In this document: positions 16,706-25,776 of the stretch, piece after piece
How the letters are laid out: every line of letters starts with the position of its first letter
Numbering within the stretch: the stretch's first letter is position 1
The notes under the pieces: generated by a model
Told to the model about the DNA's origin: nothing
Databases searched by the model: none
Seen by the model: the letters and a program-made list of their open reading frames with translations, nothing else
Translations under genes and position numbers: made by a program
Origin: JAISST01 sp050434145
Lineage (GTDB): Bacteria; Fusobacteriota; Fusobacteriia; Fusobacteriales; Fusobacteriaceae
Assembly: GCF_050434145.1 (NCBI RefSeq)
Contig: NZ_JBNPVX010000026.1
Coordinates: 1-41,712 of the forward strand
Length of the DNA stretch: 41,712 nt
Reading direction: 5' to 3'

Positions 16706-16978
16706 CTATTTAACCTTCTCAGCGAGAGTTTTTCCCACCTTGAATTTAACTGCTTTTTTAGCTTTAATCTTCATTCTTTTCTTGGTTTGAGGATTAACAA
16801 CTTCTCTAGCAGCTCTCTTCACTACTTCCCATTTTCCCCACCCAACAAAAGCTACAGAATTTCCTTTTACAAGCACACTTTCAACTGAATCTAAAAAATT
16901 ATTTATTGCTTTTTCAGCATCCTTTTTTGTATATCCTCCTTTTTCTGCATATAAAGTTATAAATTCTTTTTTTGTCAT
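16706..16978 (-). CDS. hup: HU-type nucleoid DNA-binding protein
   Basis: 90-aa histone-like protein that bends and compacts DNA as a dimer. The normal HU length and the conserved beta-arm block VGWGKWEVVKRAAREVVNPQTKKRMKIKAKKAVKFKVGK (split here by natural variation: GWGKW where HU usually has GFGTF) are present. An N-terminal helical segment carries TKKDAEKAINNFLDS. The proline that intercalates into DNA is retained in VVNPQTKK. GGAGGAG precedes the ATG. It is a monocistronic gene with a clear terminator and a double palindrome over its probable promoter at 17013-17039. Confidence 0.93.
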   Translation of the reverse strand: MTKKEFITLYAEKGGYTKKDAEKAINNFLDSVESVLVKGNSVAFVGWGKWEVVKRAAREVVNPQTKKRMKIKAKKAVKFKVGKTLAEKVK

Positions 16979-17012
16979 GATTCTCCTCCTTAGTTATTTA
17001 GAAAAATTTTTC

Positions 17013-17039
17013 ATAGGTTAATACCTATACCTTAGTATA
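17013..17039 (-). promoter_or_regulatory. Double palindrome over the likely HU promoter
   Basis: ATAGGT-TAAT-ACCTAT (17013-17028) abuts TATAC-CTTA-GTATA (17026-17039). The second contains TATACT on the minus strand, a plausible -10 for the HU gene, so the first palindrome would lie at the transcription start. This fits an operator, perhaps HU autoregulation; inference only. Confidence 0.4.
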
Positions 17040-17428
17040 TAGCCTGTTTTTTCATTTTTGTAAAGAGAAAATTTTATTAAGTTTTTTTTCTGGCTGGTTT
17101 TTGACACGATAAATAATACACCATCAATATTCTTTATTATAACAAAAGGCGTTTTTTAGCCATTTATAAAGATATATAAAAAATATATATAATTTAACCA
17201 TTCACTGAGTATATAACAAGCATATATTATTTATATAATTTATGCATTCCTATTTTTGCACATAAAAATTTGTAATGTACTAAACTTTTCATAAATTAAC
17301 TGGAAATATGATATAATTATTTTAACAATATTTTTATTCTGCTTAATCTCTGATTTTATTAAATAACATTTATCACTAAATTTATAATAATTTTTTAAAT
17401 AAAAACTTTTTCACAGGAGGTAGCTAAA
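17040..17428. other. Long AT-rich intergenic region between HU and the amidohydrolase
   Basis: No coding frame with a ribosome site was found. TGA-TATAAT at 17309-17317 is an extended -10 that could drive the amidohydrolase, leaving a leader of about 105 bases. The rest is A/T tracts without a clear repeat. Confidence 0.4.
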
Positions 17429-18595
17429 ATGCTAATTATTAAGAATGGAAGTCTTCTTAATGTAGAAAATTCTTCATTAGAAAAAAAAGATATTGCAATA
17501 GAAAGTGGAAAAATTATTCATATAAAAAAGAATATTTCTCCAAAAACACAGGATACAATTATAGATGCAACTGGGAAAATTATTTCACCTGGTTTCATTG
17601 ATGCACACACTCATTTAGGATTATGGGGTGATAGTGCTGGTTCTGAAAATATAGATGTAAATGAAACCTCTAGTCCTATAACTCCTAATCTAAGAGCTAT
17701 TGATGGAATAGATCCATGTGACAAAATTTTTCAAGAAGCATATGAAGGTGGAATAACTGCAGTAGCTGCTGGTCCTGGTAGTGCTAATGTTTTAGGAGGT
17801 CAATTTGCTGCAATAAAGACATTTGGAACACGAATTGATAATATGATCATACAAGAACCCATTGCAATGAAATGTGCATTTGGTGAGAATCCAAAAAAAT
17901 TTTATGGTGGAAAAAATCAAGCACCTACAACCAGAATGGGTATTGCCGCCCTTCTTCGCGAAACTTTATCAAAAGCTAAAGAATATTCTGCAAAAATTGA
18001 TAGCGCAAAAAAAGATGTTAAAAATCTTCCTCCATTTGATGCTAAACTCCATTCTTTAATTCCAGTAATAAAAAGACAAATTCCATTAAAGGCACATGCA
18101 CATAAGGCCAACGATATCTTCACTGCAATAAGAATTGCAAAAGAATTCAATTTGAAATTAACTTTGGAACATGGCACAGATACTATTTCTATTATTGATG
18201 AACTAGTAAGAGAAAACTTACCAATAATTATTGGGCCAAGCCTTGGACATCGTAGCAAAATAGAACTAAAAAATAAATCCTTTGAAACTGCTGGCATTCT
18301 TAACAAGGCTGGAATTAAAATTGCAATTACCACTGATAGTCCTGTTGTTCCATTACATCATCTTCCTATCTGTGCAGCTCTTTGTGCAAAAGATGGACTT
18401 GACAAATGGGAAGCACTTAAAGCTATTTCTATATATCCAGCAGAAATTTTAGGTTTAGATAAATCTATAGGCTCAATAAAAACTGGAAAAGATGCTGATA
18501 TTGTTATCTGGAGTGGCCATCCACTTTTATTAGACTCAAAAGTTGAATATACTATTATTAATGGAAAAATTGTTTATCAAAAAGAAAAACAATAA
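17429..18595 (+). CDS. Amidohydrolase, imidazolonepropionase-like (COG1228)
   Basis: 388-aa metal-dependent hydrolase with a TIM-barrel core and a split beta-sandwich. The first metal motif is SPGFIDAHTHLG near residues 51-62, followed by KAHAHKANDI near 221-230, a later histidine in LEHGTD near 250 and the catalytic aspartate in ITTDSPV near 302. The C-terminal IKTGKDADIVIWSGHPL is typical of this superfamily. Relatives act on cyclic amides, dipeptides or imidazolones; the substrate here cannot be read from the sequence. GGAGG lies eight bases before the ATG. No histidine-degradation genes are nearby, so it is probably not a HutI. It is a single gene ending at a bidirectional terminator. Confidence 0.85.
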   Translation: MLIIKNGSLLNVENSSLEKKDIAIESGKIIHIKKNISPKTQDTIIDATGKIISPGFIDAHTHLGLWGDSAGSENIDVNETSSPITPNLRAIDGIDPCDKIFQEAYEGGITAVAAGPGSANVLGGQFAAIKTFGTRIDNMIIQEPIAMKCAFGENPKKFYGGKNQAPTTRMGIAALLRETLSKAKEYSAKIDSAKKDVKNLPPFDAKLHSLIPVIKRQIPLKAHAHKANDIFTAIRIAKEFNLKLTLEHGTDTISIIDELVRENLPIIIGPSLGHRSKIELKNKSFETAGILNKAGIKIAITTDSPVVPLHHLPICAALCAKDGLDKWEALKAISIYPAEILGLDKSIGSIKTGKDADIVIWSGHPLLLDSKVEYTIINGKIVYQKEKQ

Positions 18596-18633
18596 CTTTA
18601 TGTATAATCAATACTTCGTAATAAATCATATAT

Positions 18634-18669
18634 AAAAAAAGAGAACTCCAAAATTGGAATCTCTTTTTT
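18634..18669. terminator. Bidirectional terminator between the amidohydrolase and NlpC/P60 genes
   Basis: AAAAAAGAG (18635-18643) pairs with CTCTTTTTT (18661-18669), with an inner TCCA/TGGA stem. It separates two convergent genes. Confidence 0.85.
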
Positions 18670-18684
18670 ATTTCTCCATTTTTA

Positions 18685-19263
18685 TTAATCGATAAAAGTC
18701 ACTGCTTTAACAGGTTCTCTATAATCGTAGTTAGAAACTTTTATCCCTGTTTTAGTCGTGCTTGCATGCACGACCTTTCCATCTCCTATGTATAAAGCTA
18801 CATGGTTTATATTTTTACCTCTAGTATAAAATAATAAATCTCCTGGTTGGATGCTCTTAACTGGTATTTCAACTCCACCTTGAGCTTGTGTCCTAGATGT
18901 ACGTGGTATAGATATACCACAATCCTTAAATACAGACATAGTAAAACCTGAACAATCAGCCCCGCTAGTTAGACTTGTCCCTCCAGCTCGATAAGGATTA
19001 CCAACAAATTGCATTGCATAAGTTACCACTTTCAGTCGCTTATTAGATACCTGAACAACATTATTATCAACTCTAAATACAAATCTATCAGCAAGACTCA
19101 AAGTAATATCATCATCAATTTCTTCAATTTTTTCTTCCAATGAAATGGGATTACTCCTATCCAATAACCAACTATAATCCTCTTGCACATGATTAGAATA
19201 ACTAATTATTGGTAAAATTAAAAATAACCCAAACAGAATAATCTTCATATTATTTTTGATCAT
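18685..19263 (-). CDS. Secreted NlpC/P60 (C40) cell-wall peptidase
   Basis: 192-aa protein with an N-terminal signal or anchor (MIKNNMKIILFGLFLILPIISYS) and a C-terminal NlpC/P60 domain from about residue 75. The catalytic residues are Cys104 (GADCSGF), His154 (INHVALYIGDG) and His166 (VVHAST). Such enzymes cut peptide bonds in peptidoglycan stem peptides in the periplasm. ATG 19263 is chosen because GGAGG sits five bases upstream; the alternative TTG at 19275 would include the ribosome site. It starts 21 bases after the CoA-transferase stop and could be transcribed with it, though the functions are unrelated. Confidence 0.88.
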   Translation of the reverse strand: MIKNNMKIILFGLFLILPIISYSNHVQEDYSWLLDRSNPISLEEKIEEIDDDITLSLADRFVFRVDNNVVQVSNKRLKVVTYAMQFVGNPYRAGGTSLTSGADCSGFTMSVFKDCGISIPRTSRTQAQGGVEIPVKSIQPGDLLFYTRGKNINHVALYIGDGKVVHASTTKTGIKVSNYDYREPVKAVTFID

Positions 19264-19284
19264 TAATTCCTCCAAAACTATATG

Positions 19285-20625
19285 TTATCTCTTGTTAGAC
19301 TTTCTCCAGATTTTCATAGATTCAGCATCATTTATCAAGCCATCTCTAAAATCTGGGTGAGCCAAAGAAATAATCTTTTCACACTTTTCCCAAGTAGCCA
19401 ATCCTTTCAAACAAACTTTTCCATACTCAGTAACAAAATAATGTACATTAGCTCTAGTATCTGTTACAATGCTTCCTTGATTCAATGTAGGAAGTATTCT
19501 AGATTTTAAATCTCCTTTTTTTCCAAATGTTGATGAGCAACAAATAAAACTTTTCCCACCTTTCGATAAATATGCCCCCAAAACAAAATCTAATTGCCCA
19601 CCAGCTCCAGAAATTTGATTCGTACCAACACTTTCAGAATTCACTTGACCGAATAAGTCTATTTCAATAGCATTATTTATAGATATAAAATTATCAATCT
19701 GTGCTATAACTCTAGCATCATTAGTATAATCAACAGGTACAGACATGCATTCGGGATTATTATGTAAATAGTCATACATTTTTTTTGTTCCAGCACCAAA
19801 TGCATATGCTTGTCTAAATCTATCTATTGTTTTTTTTGAACCATTGATTTTCCCAGCTTTAGCTATATCCACAAAAGCATCAACATACATTTCTGAGTGT
19901 ACTCCCAAATCCTTTAAATCTGATTCTGCTATCATACTACCCACAGCATTAGGCATTCCACCAATTCCCAATTGCAAACATGCTCCATTTGGAATTTCAT
20001 CAACTATTAGTTTTGCAACAGTTTTATCTACATCAGTAGGCTCACCCCCACTACCCAATTCATTTATTACTCCATCATTTCCTTCTACTATATAATTAAC
20101 TTTTGAAATGTGTATTTCTGATTCTTTACCACCTAAACAACGTGGCATGTTTGGATTGACTTCTACTACTATTAATTTAGCAACCTCACACACTGCCATT
20201 AGATGAGAAGCACTAGGACCAAAATTAAAATATCCATGCTCATCCATAGGAGCCACTTGGAATATAGCAATATCAACCTTTGCTATCCCATCTCTATAAA
20301 ATCTAGGCAATTCAGAATACTTCATAGGAGCATAGTAAGCTATCCCCTTGTTTATTGCCTTTCTCTCTATTCCAGACATATGCCAAGAATTCCATGTTAT
20401 ATGTTCATGGGCATTTTCAACTTTAAAAACTTCTGGTTCTTTTAGTAAAACTCCACCCCTAATTTTGACATCATTCAATTCTTGCAATCTCAATGACAGA
20501 GCTTTATCAACAGCATTAGCAGTATTTACACACCAACCATAATCAACCCAATCTCCATTTTGTACAAGTTTTGCAGCTGCATCTTCACTAATCAACTTAT
20601 TTTTATATTCTGTACTATAATTCAT
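19285..20625 (-). CDS. Acetate CoA-transferase, butyryl-/4-hydroxybutyryl-CoA type
   Basis: 446-aa class I CoA-transferase of the acetyl-CoA hydrolase/transferase family. It swaps CoA between an acyl-CoA, probably butyryl-CoA, and acetate, the last step of butyrate fermentation. The likely catalytic glutamate is Glu245 in GVHSEMYVD. GQVNSES (326-332) and SGAGGQLDFVLGAY (339-352) are the CoA-binding and glycine-rich blocks seen in butyryl-CoA:acetate transferases. Choosing butyrate over 4-hydroxybutyrate rests on overall resemblance and on the fermentative lifestyle suggested by the window. AGGTTTATAAGTA precedes the ATG, a moderate ribosome site. The length is normal. Confidence 0.82.
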   Translation of the reverse strand: MNYSTEYKNKLISEDAAAKLVQNGDWVDYGWCVNTANAVDKALSLRLQELNDVKIRGGVLLKEPEVFKVENAHEHITWNSWHMSGIERKAINKGIAYYAPMKYSELPRFYRDGIAKVDIAIFQVAPMDEHGYFNFGPSASHLMAVCEVAKLIVVEVNPNMPRCLGGKESEIHISKVNYIVEGNDGVINELGSGGEPTDVDKTVAKLIVDEIPNGACLQLGIGGMPNAVGSMIAESDLKDLGVHSEMYVDAFVDIAKAGKINGSKKTIDRFRQAYAFGAGTKKMYDYLHNNPECMSVPVDYTNDARVIAQIDNFISINNAIEIDLFGQVNSESVGTNQISGAGGQLDFVLGAYLSKGGKSFICCSSTFGKKGDLKSRILPTLNQGSIVTDTRANVHYFVTEYGKVCLKGLATWEKCEKIISLAHPDFRDGLINDAESMKIWRKSNKR

Positions 20626-20762
20626 TACTTATAAACCTCCCATATAACAAGATTAAAACTCTTTTTCCTTAGTGTATCATAACATTTAATAACCTTCAAG
20701 TCAACAACAGAATTTTTAAGATTTATTTTTTAAAATTTTAAGTAGAAAAAAAATGTTAAAAT

Positions 20763-20771
20763 TGTTATAAT
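20763..20771 (+). promoter_or_regulatory. Extended -10 promoter of the GH25 gene
   Basis: TGT-TATAAT, a perfect -10 with an upstream TG, 33 bases before the GH25 start. No good -35 is seen at the expected distance. Confidence 0.5.
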
Positions 20772-20804
20772 CTAAGTATTAAATTTTTAAATGGAGCTGC
20801 TTTA

Positions 20805-21542
20805 ATGAAAATCAAAAAAATCATTTTCTGTTTTTCTATATTTCTTTTACTTTTTTCAATGACTTTTGGTTTATTGGTGAAAAAAGGAATTATATGGATT
20901 ACAACTCCTTTTGAAATATTATATACAATAAAAGGTGTAGATGTCTCTTCATACCAAGGTGAAATTGATTGGGAAATTATCCAAGAGCAAGATATTTATT
21001 TTGCTTTTATAAAGGCTACTGAAGGAAGTACATTTAATGACAGATATTTTCAAAAGAATTGGGACAATGCCAGCAAAACTAATTTGCGAATAGGAGCTTA
21101 CCATTTTTTCAGTTTTGATAGCAGTGGAAAAACACAAGCAGAAAATTTTATAAAAACAGTAAAAAAAGTAGATAATATGCTCCCACCAGTAGTTGATATC
21201 GAATTTTATAAAGATAAAAGTAGAAATCCACCTACAAAAGAAGAAACACAAGTTATTCTTAATGAGCTACTTTTAGAACTAGAGAAACACTATGGAATGA
21301 AACCTATTATATACTCTCCACGTTCTACATACAAAAGATATATAAAAGGAAATTATGATGAATATGATATTTGGATAAGAAATTTAATTTTCTTTCCATA
21401 TTTAACTGGTAGAAATCCTTGGACTTTTTGGCAATACTCCAATAAAAAAATTCTCAAAGGATATAATGGTGATGAAAAATATATTGATATGAATTTTTTT
21501 AATGGTAACAAAAAAGATTTTGAAAAGTATAATACAAATTAG
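20805..21542 (+). CDS. GH25 family lysozyme (N-acetylmuramidase), membrane-anchored or secreted
   Basis: 245-aa peptidoglycan hydrolase with an N-terminal hydrophobic segment (residues 6-24) that exports or anchors it. The GH25 domain begins at KGVDVSSYQGEIDW (43-56). Catalytic-site acids are Asp46, Glu73 (KATEGS), Asp131 and Glu133 (PPVVDIEF). FWQYS near residue 223 and the late DMNFFNG complete the family pattern. GGAG lies eight bases before the ATG. It is a single gene with its own terminator. A role in wall turnover or in attacking other bacteria is possible; no immunity gene is apparent. Confidence 0.9.
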   Translation: MKIKKIIFCFSIFLLLFSMTFGLLVKKGIIWITTPFEILYTIKGVDVSSYQGEIDWEIIQEQDIYFAFIKATEGSTFNDRYFQKNWDNASKTNLRIGAYHFFSFDSSGKTQAENFIKTVKKVDNMLPPVVDIEFYKDKSRNPPTKEETQVILNELLLELEKHYGMKPIIYSPRSTYKRYIKGNYDEYDIWIRNLIFFPYLTGRNPWTFWQYSNKKILKGYNGDEKYIDMNFFNGNKKDFEKYNTN

Positions 21543-21554
21543 TAAAAAGAACAT

Positions 21555-21580
21555 AAAAGAGTGAAAAATCACTCTTTTTT
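21555..21580. terminator. Bidirectional terminator between GH25 and the DMT transporter
   Basis: AAAAGAGTGA (21555-21564) and TCACTCTTTT (21569-21578) form a perfect 10-bp stem with an AAAA loop. Its right arm contains the TGA stop of the convergent transporter gene. Confidence 0.88.
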
Positions 21581-22444
21581 CTTAAAATCTATTTCAGAAA
21601 CAATTACAGAAATAAATATAAGAAGCCCACCACAAAAAATTCTTGGAGTAATCGGATCATTCAAAATTATGTAAGACATCAATGCCGCAAATACCATTTC
21701 TGTAGATAAAATCAATGTAACTATTTGAGGATACAGTATCTTTTGAGCACTTGTTTGGATTAAAAAGGCCACTAAAGTATTAAATAATATCAAGTAAATA
21801 AGAGATATTATTTGAATTCTAGTAAAATTAACTTTAATTATAGAAAAATCTTCAAATATAATATTTAGAATTAAAGCAAATAAACCTGCAGATAGCATTT
21901 GAAAAGTATTAATTACAACTGGTTTTCCATTTTTTATTTTAGTCCCCAAAAGCACTATTTGCAGTGAGAAAAATATAGCACACATCAAAGTAAGAAAATC
22001 ACCATAATTTAAATAAAATTTAAATTCGTTCAATGAAATTAATCCGATTCCACCAAAACAAAAGATTGATGACAAATAAATATTTAATTGTGGATTTTTT
22101 TTTGTGATTAACCATGTGAAAAAAGGCACCCATATAACATATGCACCTGTAAGAAAGGCATTTTTAGATGATGTTGTATGTACTAATCCTACTGTCTGAA
22201 GAGTAAAACCCAAGCCCAATGCTAACCCAGAAACACTTCCTATTAACATTTCATGTTTTGTTATATTTATTTTCATTAACCACAGATACAAATATAATAC
22301 AAGAAATACTGAGAGAAATCTTATGGCTACTATTGCATTAGGAGAAAGACCAGAATTTAAAATTATTTTTATGACAGGAAAACCAGCTCCCCATACAAAT
22401 GCAACTAATAAAAGCAATATTTTATATAAAGTTTTCTTGCTCAT
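21569..22444 (-). CDS. DMT superfamily (EamA) transporter
   Basis: 291-aa inner-membrane protein with about ten hydrophobic helices in two EamA repeats, the first containing WGAGFPVIKIIL near residues 17-28 and the second starting near residue 150. Family members export amino acids, nucleobases or other metabolites; the cargo is unknown. ATG 22444 has GGGGGA seven bases upstream and is preferred to a TTG at 22456, which overlaps that site. The C-terminus is basic and acidic (SEIDFKKKE) and its codons form one arm of the terminator. It is transcribed alone. Confidence 0.88.
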   Translation of the reverse strand: MSKKTLYKILLLLVAFVWGAGFPVIKIILNSGLSPNAIVAIRFLSVFLVLYLYLWLMKINITKHEMLIGSVSGLALGLGFTLQTVGLVHTTSSKNAFLTGAYVIWVPFFTWLITKKNPQLNIYLSSIFCFGGIGLISLNEFKFYLNYGDFLTLMCAIFFSLQIVLLGTKIKNGKPVVINTFQMLSAGLFALILNIIFEDFSIIKVNFTRIQIISLIYLILFNTLVAFLIQTSAQKILYPQIVTLILSTEMVFAALMSYIILNDPITPRIFCGGLLIFISVIVSEIDFKKKE

Positions 22445-22669
22445 AATATCCCCCAATTGATAATAAAATTATACCCTGTATTATATCACAAAATTCTTAC
22501 TTTTATTATTTTTTTGCATATATAGAAAATTTTCTTTATAAAAAATACATTTCTTTATCAAAAACTATGGAATTAAAAAAGAAAGTATGGTAAAATAGAT
22601 GAAAAGGGCATAGAACTAATATCTAAACTTTTTTTATTACTCTAATCACTATGACAAAAGGAGTAGATT

Positions 22670-25600
22670 ATGAATAATATTAAAGAATTATTTAATCAGC
22701 ATATTGAAAACAAAGATTACTATGAAGCACTAGCACTCCTAAAAGTAGCTGAATCAAAAGGTGAGAATAGTACTTGGTTGTTTTGTAATATTGCATGGTT
22801 ACTCGGTCTTCAAGGCAAACATGAAGAAGCAATAAAATATTTGAAACTAGTAGAAGCTCGTAAAGAACAAGCTCATTTAAAGTGGATTTATTCTGAGTTA
22901 GGACATAATTTAGGTGCTTTAAAAATTCATAAAGAAGCTATTCAGTATTTACAAAAAGCAAAAGAATTTGGTAGAGATGATCAATGGATAAATTCAATGA
23001 TTGGTTGGAATCTCAACCATTTAAATTCTTCTAGTGAAGCTCTCGTATTTTTGAAGAAAGCCAAAGAACAAGGAAGAAATGATTCTTGGATTAATTATCA
23101 ACTTGGATTAGCCTATGTTAACTTGGAGAAATATCCTGAAGCGACTGAATTTTTGAATATTGCAAACAACCAAAAGCCTAATGATTTGCTTATTATTAAT
23201 GAATTAGCTTGGGTCTATGGAAAACAAAAGGAATATGAAAAAGCATTATATTTCTATGAAGAAATGAAAAAACTTGGCTGCAATACTGGTGAATTAAATG
23301 CAGAAATGGCTTGGAATTATAGTGCCATTGATAAAGATGAAGAGGCAATATTGGCCTTTAAAGAAGCTGAAAAATATTTGGAACCTGATGCCTTTTTGTA
23401 TTCTGAAATTGCTAAAAGTTTTAGAAAACTTGAAAAATATGATAAGGCTCTTGAATATTTACAAAAAGCTTTAAACCTTGGAAGAGATGACTATTGGATT
23501 CATGGAGAAATTGCTTGGAATCTTCTACAATTAGGCAGATACCAAGAAGCATTGGGGCAGTTTAAAAGAAGTTATGAAGAAAAACCAAATGATATATGGA
23601 CTATTTCTCAGATTGCCTATTGTTATGGTGAAACTAAAAAATATAATGAAGCTCTTGACTATTACCTACAAGCACATAGCTTGGGAAGAAATGATGGATG
23701 GATAAATGGTAGAATCGGATGGGTATATTCAAAGCTTGGTAGTACTACAGAAGCTCTGAAATACTTGAGAGAATGTGAATTACAAAATGGCTTAGAAAAT
23801 TGGCTTGCATATGAAATTTCATTTAATCTCAGAAAAGAAAGCAAATATAATGAAGCTATTACATATTTAGAAAAAGCTATTTCTCAGGGTTGTGATGATT
23901 ATTTTATCAATAGTGAAATGGCTCTAAATCTCTCTGCAATTGAAAAAAGAGAAAAATCTTTAGATTTTTTTAAGAAATCTCTTTCTTTCAATGAAACTCC
24001 TAATAGTAATTTTGTTACTGAAATGGCTTACAATTTAGAGCTTACTGATAATAAAGATGAAGCAATAAATATATATGAAAATTTACTAAAAAAGCAAGAT
24101 ACAGACAAGGGATTTATCCATTGGCGTCTTGGAATTCTATATAAAGAAATTACAAATCATGACAAAGCATTACATCATTTTAGAGAAGCTCAGAAACATG
24201 GGAAAGATACTGCTGAGATTGATGAAGAAATTGGTAAAATTATTGATAAAGAAAAAAATCCTCTTGAAGCAGTTGAATATTTCTTAAAACTACAAAATGT
24301 GTATGGACAAAGCTCTGCAGAACTATCATCTGATATTGCTAGCTCATATATTAAACTAAAAGATTACAAAAATGCCCTTAAACATCTTATAGATGCACAG
24401 AATCTTGGTAAAAATGATAGTTGGATTTTAGAAAATTTAGCAATTTCTCTTGCTAAGACTGGAAATGCTGAAGATGCCATAGAGCATTATAATAAAGCCA
24501 TTGCAATACAAGATAAGCCTAATGGCAATACATATTTTCAATATGGTAAAATACTTTGTGAATTAAATAAATTTCAAGAGGCAAATATTGCTTTTCAAAA
24601 AGCATTAAAATTAGGTAAAATTGATGAAAATATTCTTACTGAAACTGGATGGGTACTAAATAAGCTTGGTAATTATCATGATGCAATTACTTACCTAACA
24701 CAGTCTCTCGAACTAAAAAAAGACAATGTTCCTGCATATAATGAACTGGGATGGTCTTATGGTAAAATTGGTGATTATGAAAAAGCTATTGAATACTTTT
24801 TGAAATCAGAAGAAGTAAAACCTGATGATCCTTGGCTTATCAGACAACTAGCAGATCTTTTTGAAAAAACTAATAATCTTAATGAAGCTCTTATTTATTT
24901 GAAAAAGCTAAAAGCTCTTGCTCCTGCAAACGAAGATTCTATTGAAGAGGATATATTATGGATATCAAAAAAAATTCAAAGAGATGAAAAATATAAAAAC
25001 AACTTTAACTTAGGAAAATCTTTATTTGGTGGTAAGAAAAAAGAAAAGTCTTCTAATGAATATAAAATAATTAAGGAAAATACGAAAGTTGAACCTAAAA
25101 AAGCCGAAACTAAAAAAGATGAAAATATTAAAGTAAATAAAACTCGGGAAGAAAAAATTAATGAATTGTTATCTGATGATAAATACAATACAACAAAAAA
25201 TACAGTACATTCCAGCTCAACTAATAAAGATAATAACTTTGTTATACCTACCTTTACAACTAAAAATACCACTGAAAAAGGGTCTAATGATACTATATCT
25301 ACTAAGTCAGAACCTCCTAAAGTCGCTACTGGAAAAAAAACTATGTCAGATATAGATAGACTTTTAGGTGTAGAACCAATACAAGAAAAAGCAGCTAGTT
25401 CCAAAAAAGTTATACATCATGGTACTATTGTTGATGAAAGTGTTGCTGATGAAGAAATATCCACTACATCTACAACAGATGAAGATATTGACTTAAATTT
25501 TCTAAAAAACCTTAATACTAGAAACAATGCAACAAATTCCATTAAGAAAAATGCTAGCAACACAAATCGTATCTCACCAAATAAAAGTAAAGATAGTAGT

Positions 25601-25681
25601 TTTACTAGCCAAGTTATTCTTTCAGTCCTTATACTTGTAGGAGTACTGACAATTTTATTAAAAACATTTATTTTTGTTTAA
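22670..25681 (+). CDS. Giant tetratricopeptide-repeat protein with C-terminal membrane anchor
   Basis: 1003-aa protein. Residues 1 to about 775 are some twenty TPR-like units of 34-38 residues. Many share an unusually constant block (G-R-N/D-D-x-W-I-N-x-x-I-G-W) at the unit junction, for example GRDDQWINSMIGW, GRNDSWINYQLG and GRNDGWINGRIGW. A Lys/Ser/Thr-rich, probably disordered linker (about 785-970) follows and includes MSDIDRLLG, and the chain ends in one hydrophobic helix, SQVILSVLILVGVLTILLKT (about 977-996). It would therefore be tail-anchored with the TPR scaffold in the cytoplasm. GGAG precedes the ATG. The binding partners are unknown. It is transcribed alone and ends at a composite terminator. 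Confidence 0.85.
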   Translation: MNNIKELFNQHIENKDYYEALALLKVAESKGENSTWLFCNIAWLLGLQGKHEEAIKYLKLVEARKEQAHLKWIYSELGHNLGALKIHKEAIQYLQKAKEFGRDDQWINSMIGWNLNHLNSSSEALVFLKKAKEQGRNDSWINYQLGLAYVNLEKYPEATEFLNIANNQKPNDLLIINELAWVYGKQKEYEKALYFYEEMKKLGCNTGELNAEMAWNYSAIDKDEEAILAFKEAEKYLEPDAFLYSEIAKSFRKLEKYDKALEYLQKALNLGRDDYWIHGEIAWNLLQLGRYQEALGQFKRSYEEKPNDIWTISQIAYCYGETKKYNEALDYYLQAHSLGRNDGWINGRIGWVYSKLGSTTEALKYLRECELQNGLENWLAYEISFNLRKESKYNEAITYLEKAISQGCDDYFINSEMALNLSAIEKREKSLDFFKKSLSFNETPNSNFVTEMAYNLELTDNKDEAINIYENLLKKQDTDKGFIHWRLGILYKEITNHDKALHHFREAQKHGKDTAEIDEEIGKIIDKEKNPLEAVEYFLKLQNVYGQSSAELSSDIASSYIKLKDYKNALKHLIDAQNLGKNDSWILENLAISLAKTGNAEDAIEHYNKAIAIQDKPNGNTYFQYGKILCELNKFQEANIAFQKALKLGKIDENILTETGWVLNKLGNYHDAITYLTQSLELKKDNVPAYNELGWSYGKIGDYEKAIEYFLKSEEVKPDDPWLIRQLADLFEKTNNLNEALIYLKKLKALAPANEDSIEEDILWISKKIQRDEKYKNNFNLGKSLFGGKKKEKSSNEYKIIKENTKVEPKKAETKKDENIKVNKTREEKINELLSDDKYNTTKNTVHSSSTNKDNNFVIPTFTTKNTTEKGSNDTISTKSEPPKVATGKKTMSDIDRLLGVEPIQEKAASSKKVIHHGTIVDESVADEEISTTSTTDEDIDLNFLKNLNTRNNATNSIKKNASNTNRISPNKSKDSSFTSQVILSVLILVGVLTILLKTFIFV

Positions 25682-25694
25682 TCAATAATATCAA

Positions 25695-25776
25695 AAAAAG
25701 ACTTAGTAGATAAAATTAATGCCCAATATTAGATATAATACTGGGCAAAGAATCAAATCTTAAACTAAGTCTTTTT
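25695..25776. terminator. Composite bidirectional terminator between the TPR gene and holA
   Basis: A perfect 13-bp outer stem, AAAAAGACTTAGT (25695-25707) with ACTAAGTCTTTTT (25764-25776), encloses an inner GCCCA/TGGGC hairpin (25721-25746). The right arm lies inside the last codons of holA. Confidence 0.75.

Noticed and set aside
19844..20542. Several 64-83-aa frames antisense to the CoA-transferase
   Set aside because: They are mirror frames of a well-conserved enzyme and lack ribosome sites.
20792..20806. Four-codon frame ATG GAG CTG CTT TAA overlapping the GH25 start
   Set aside because: It has no ribosome site of its own; GGAG inside it is the ribosome site of the GH25 gene.
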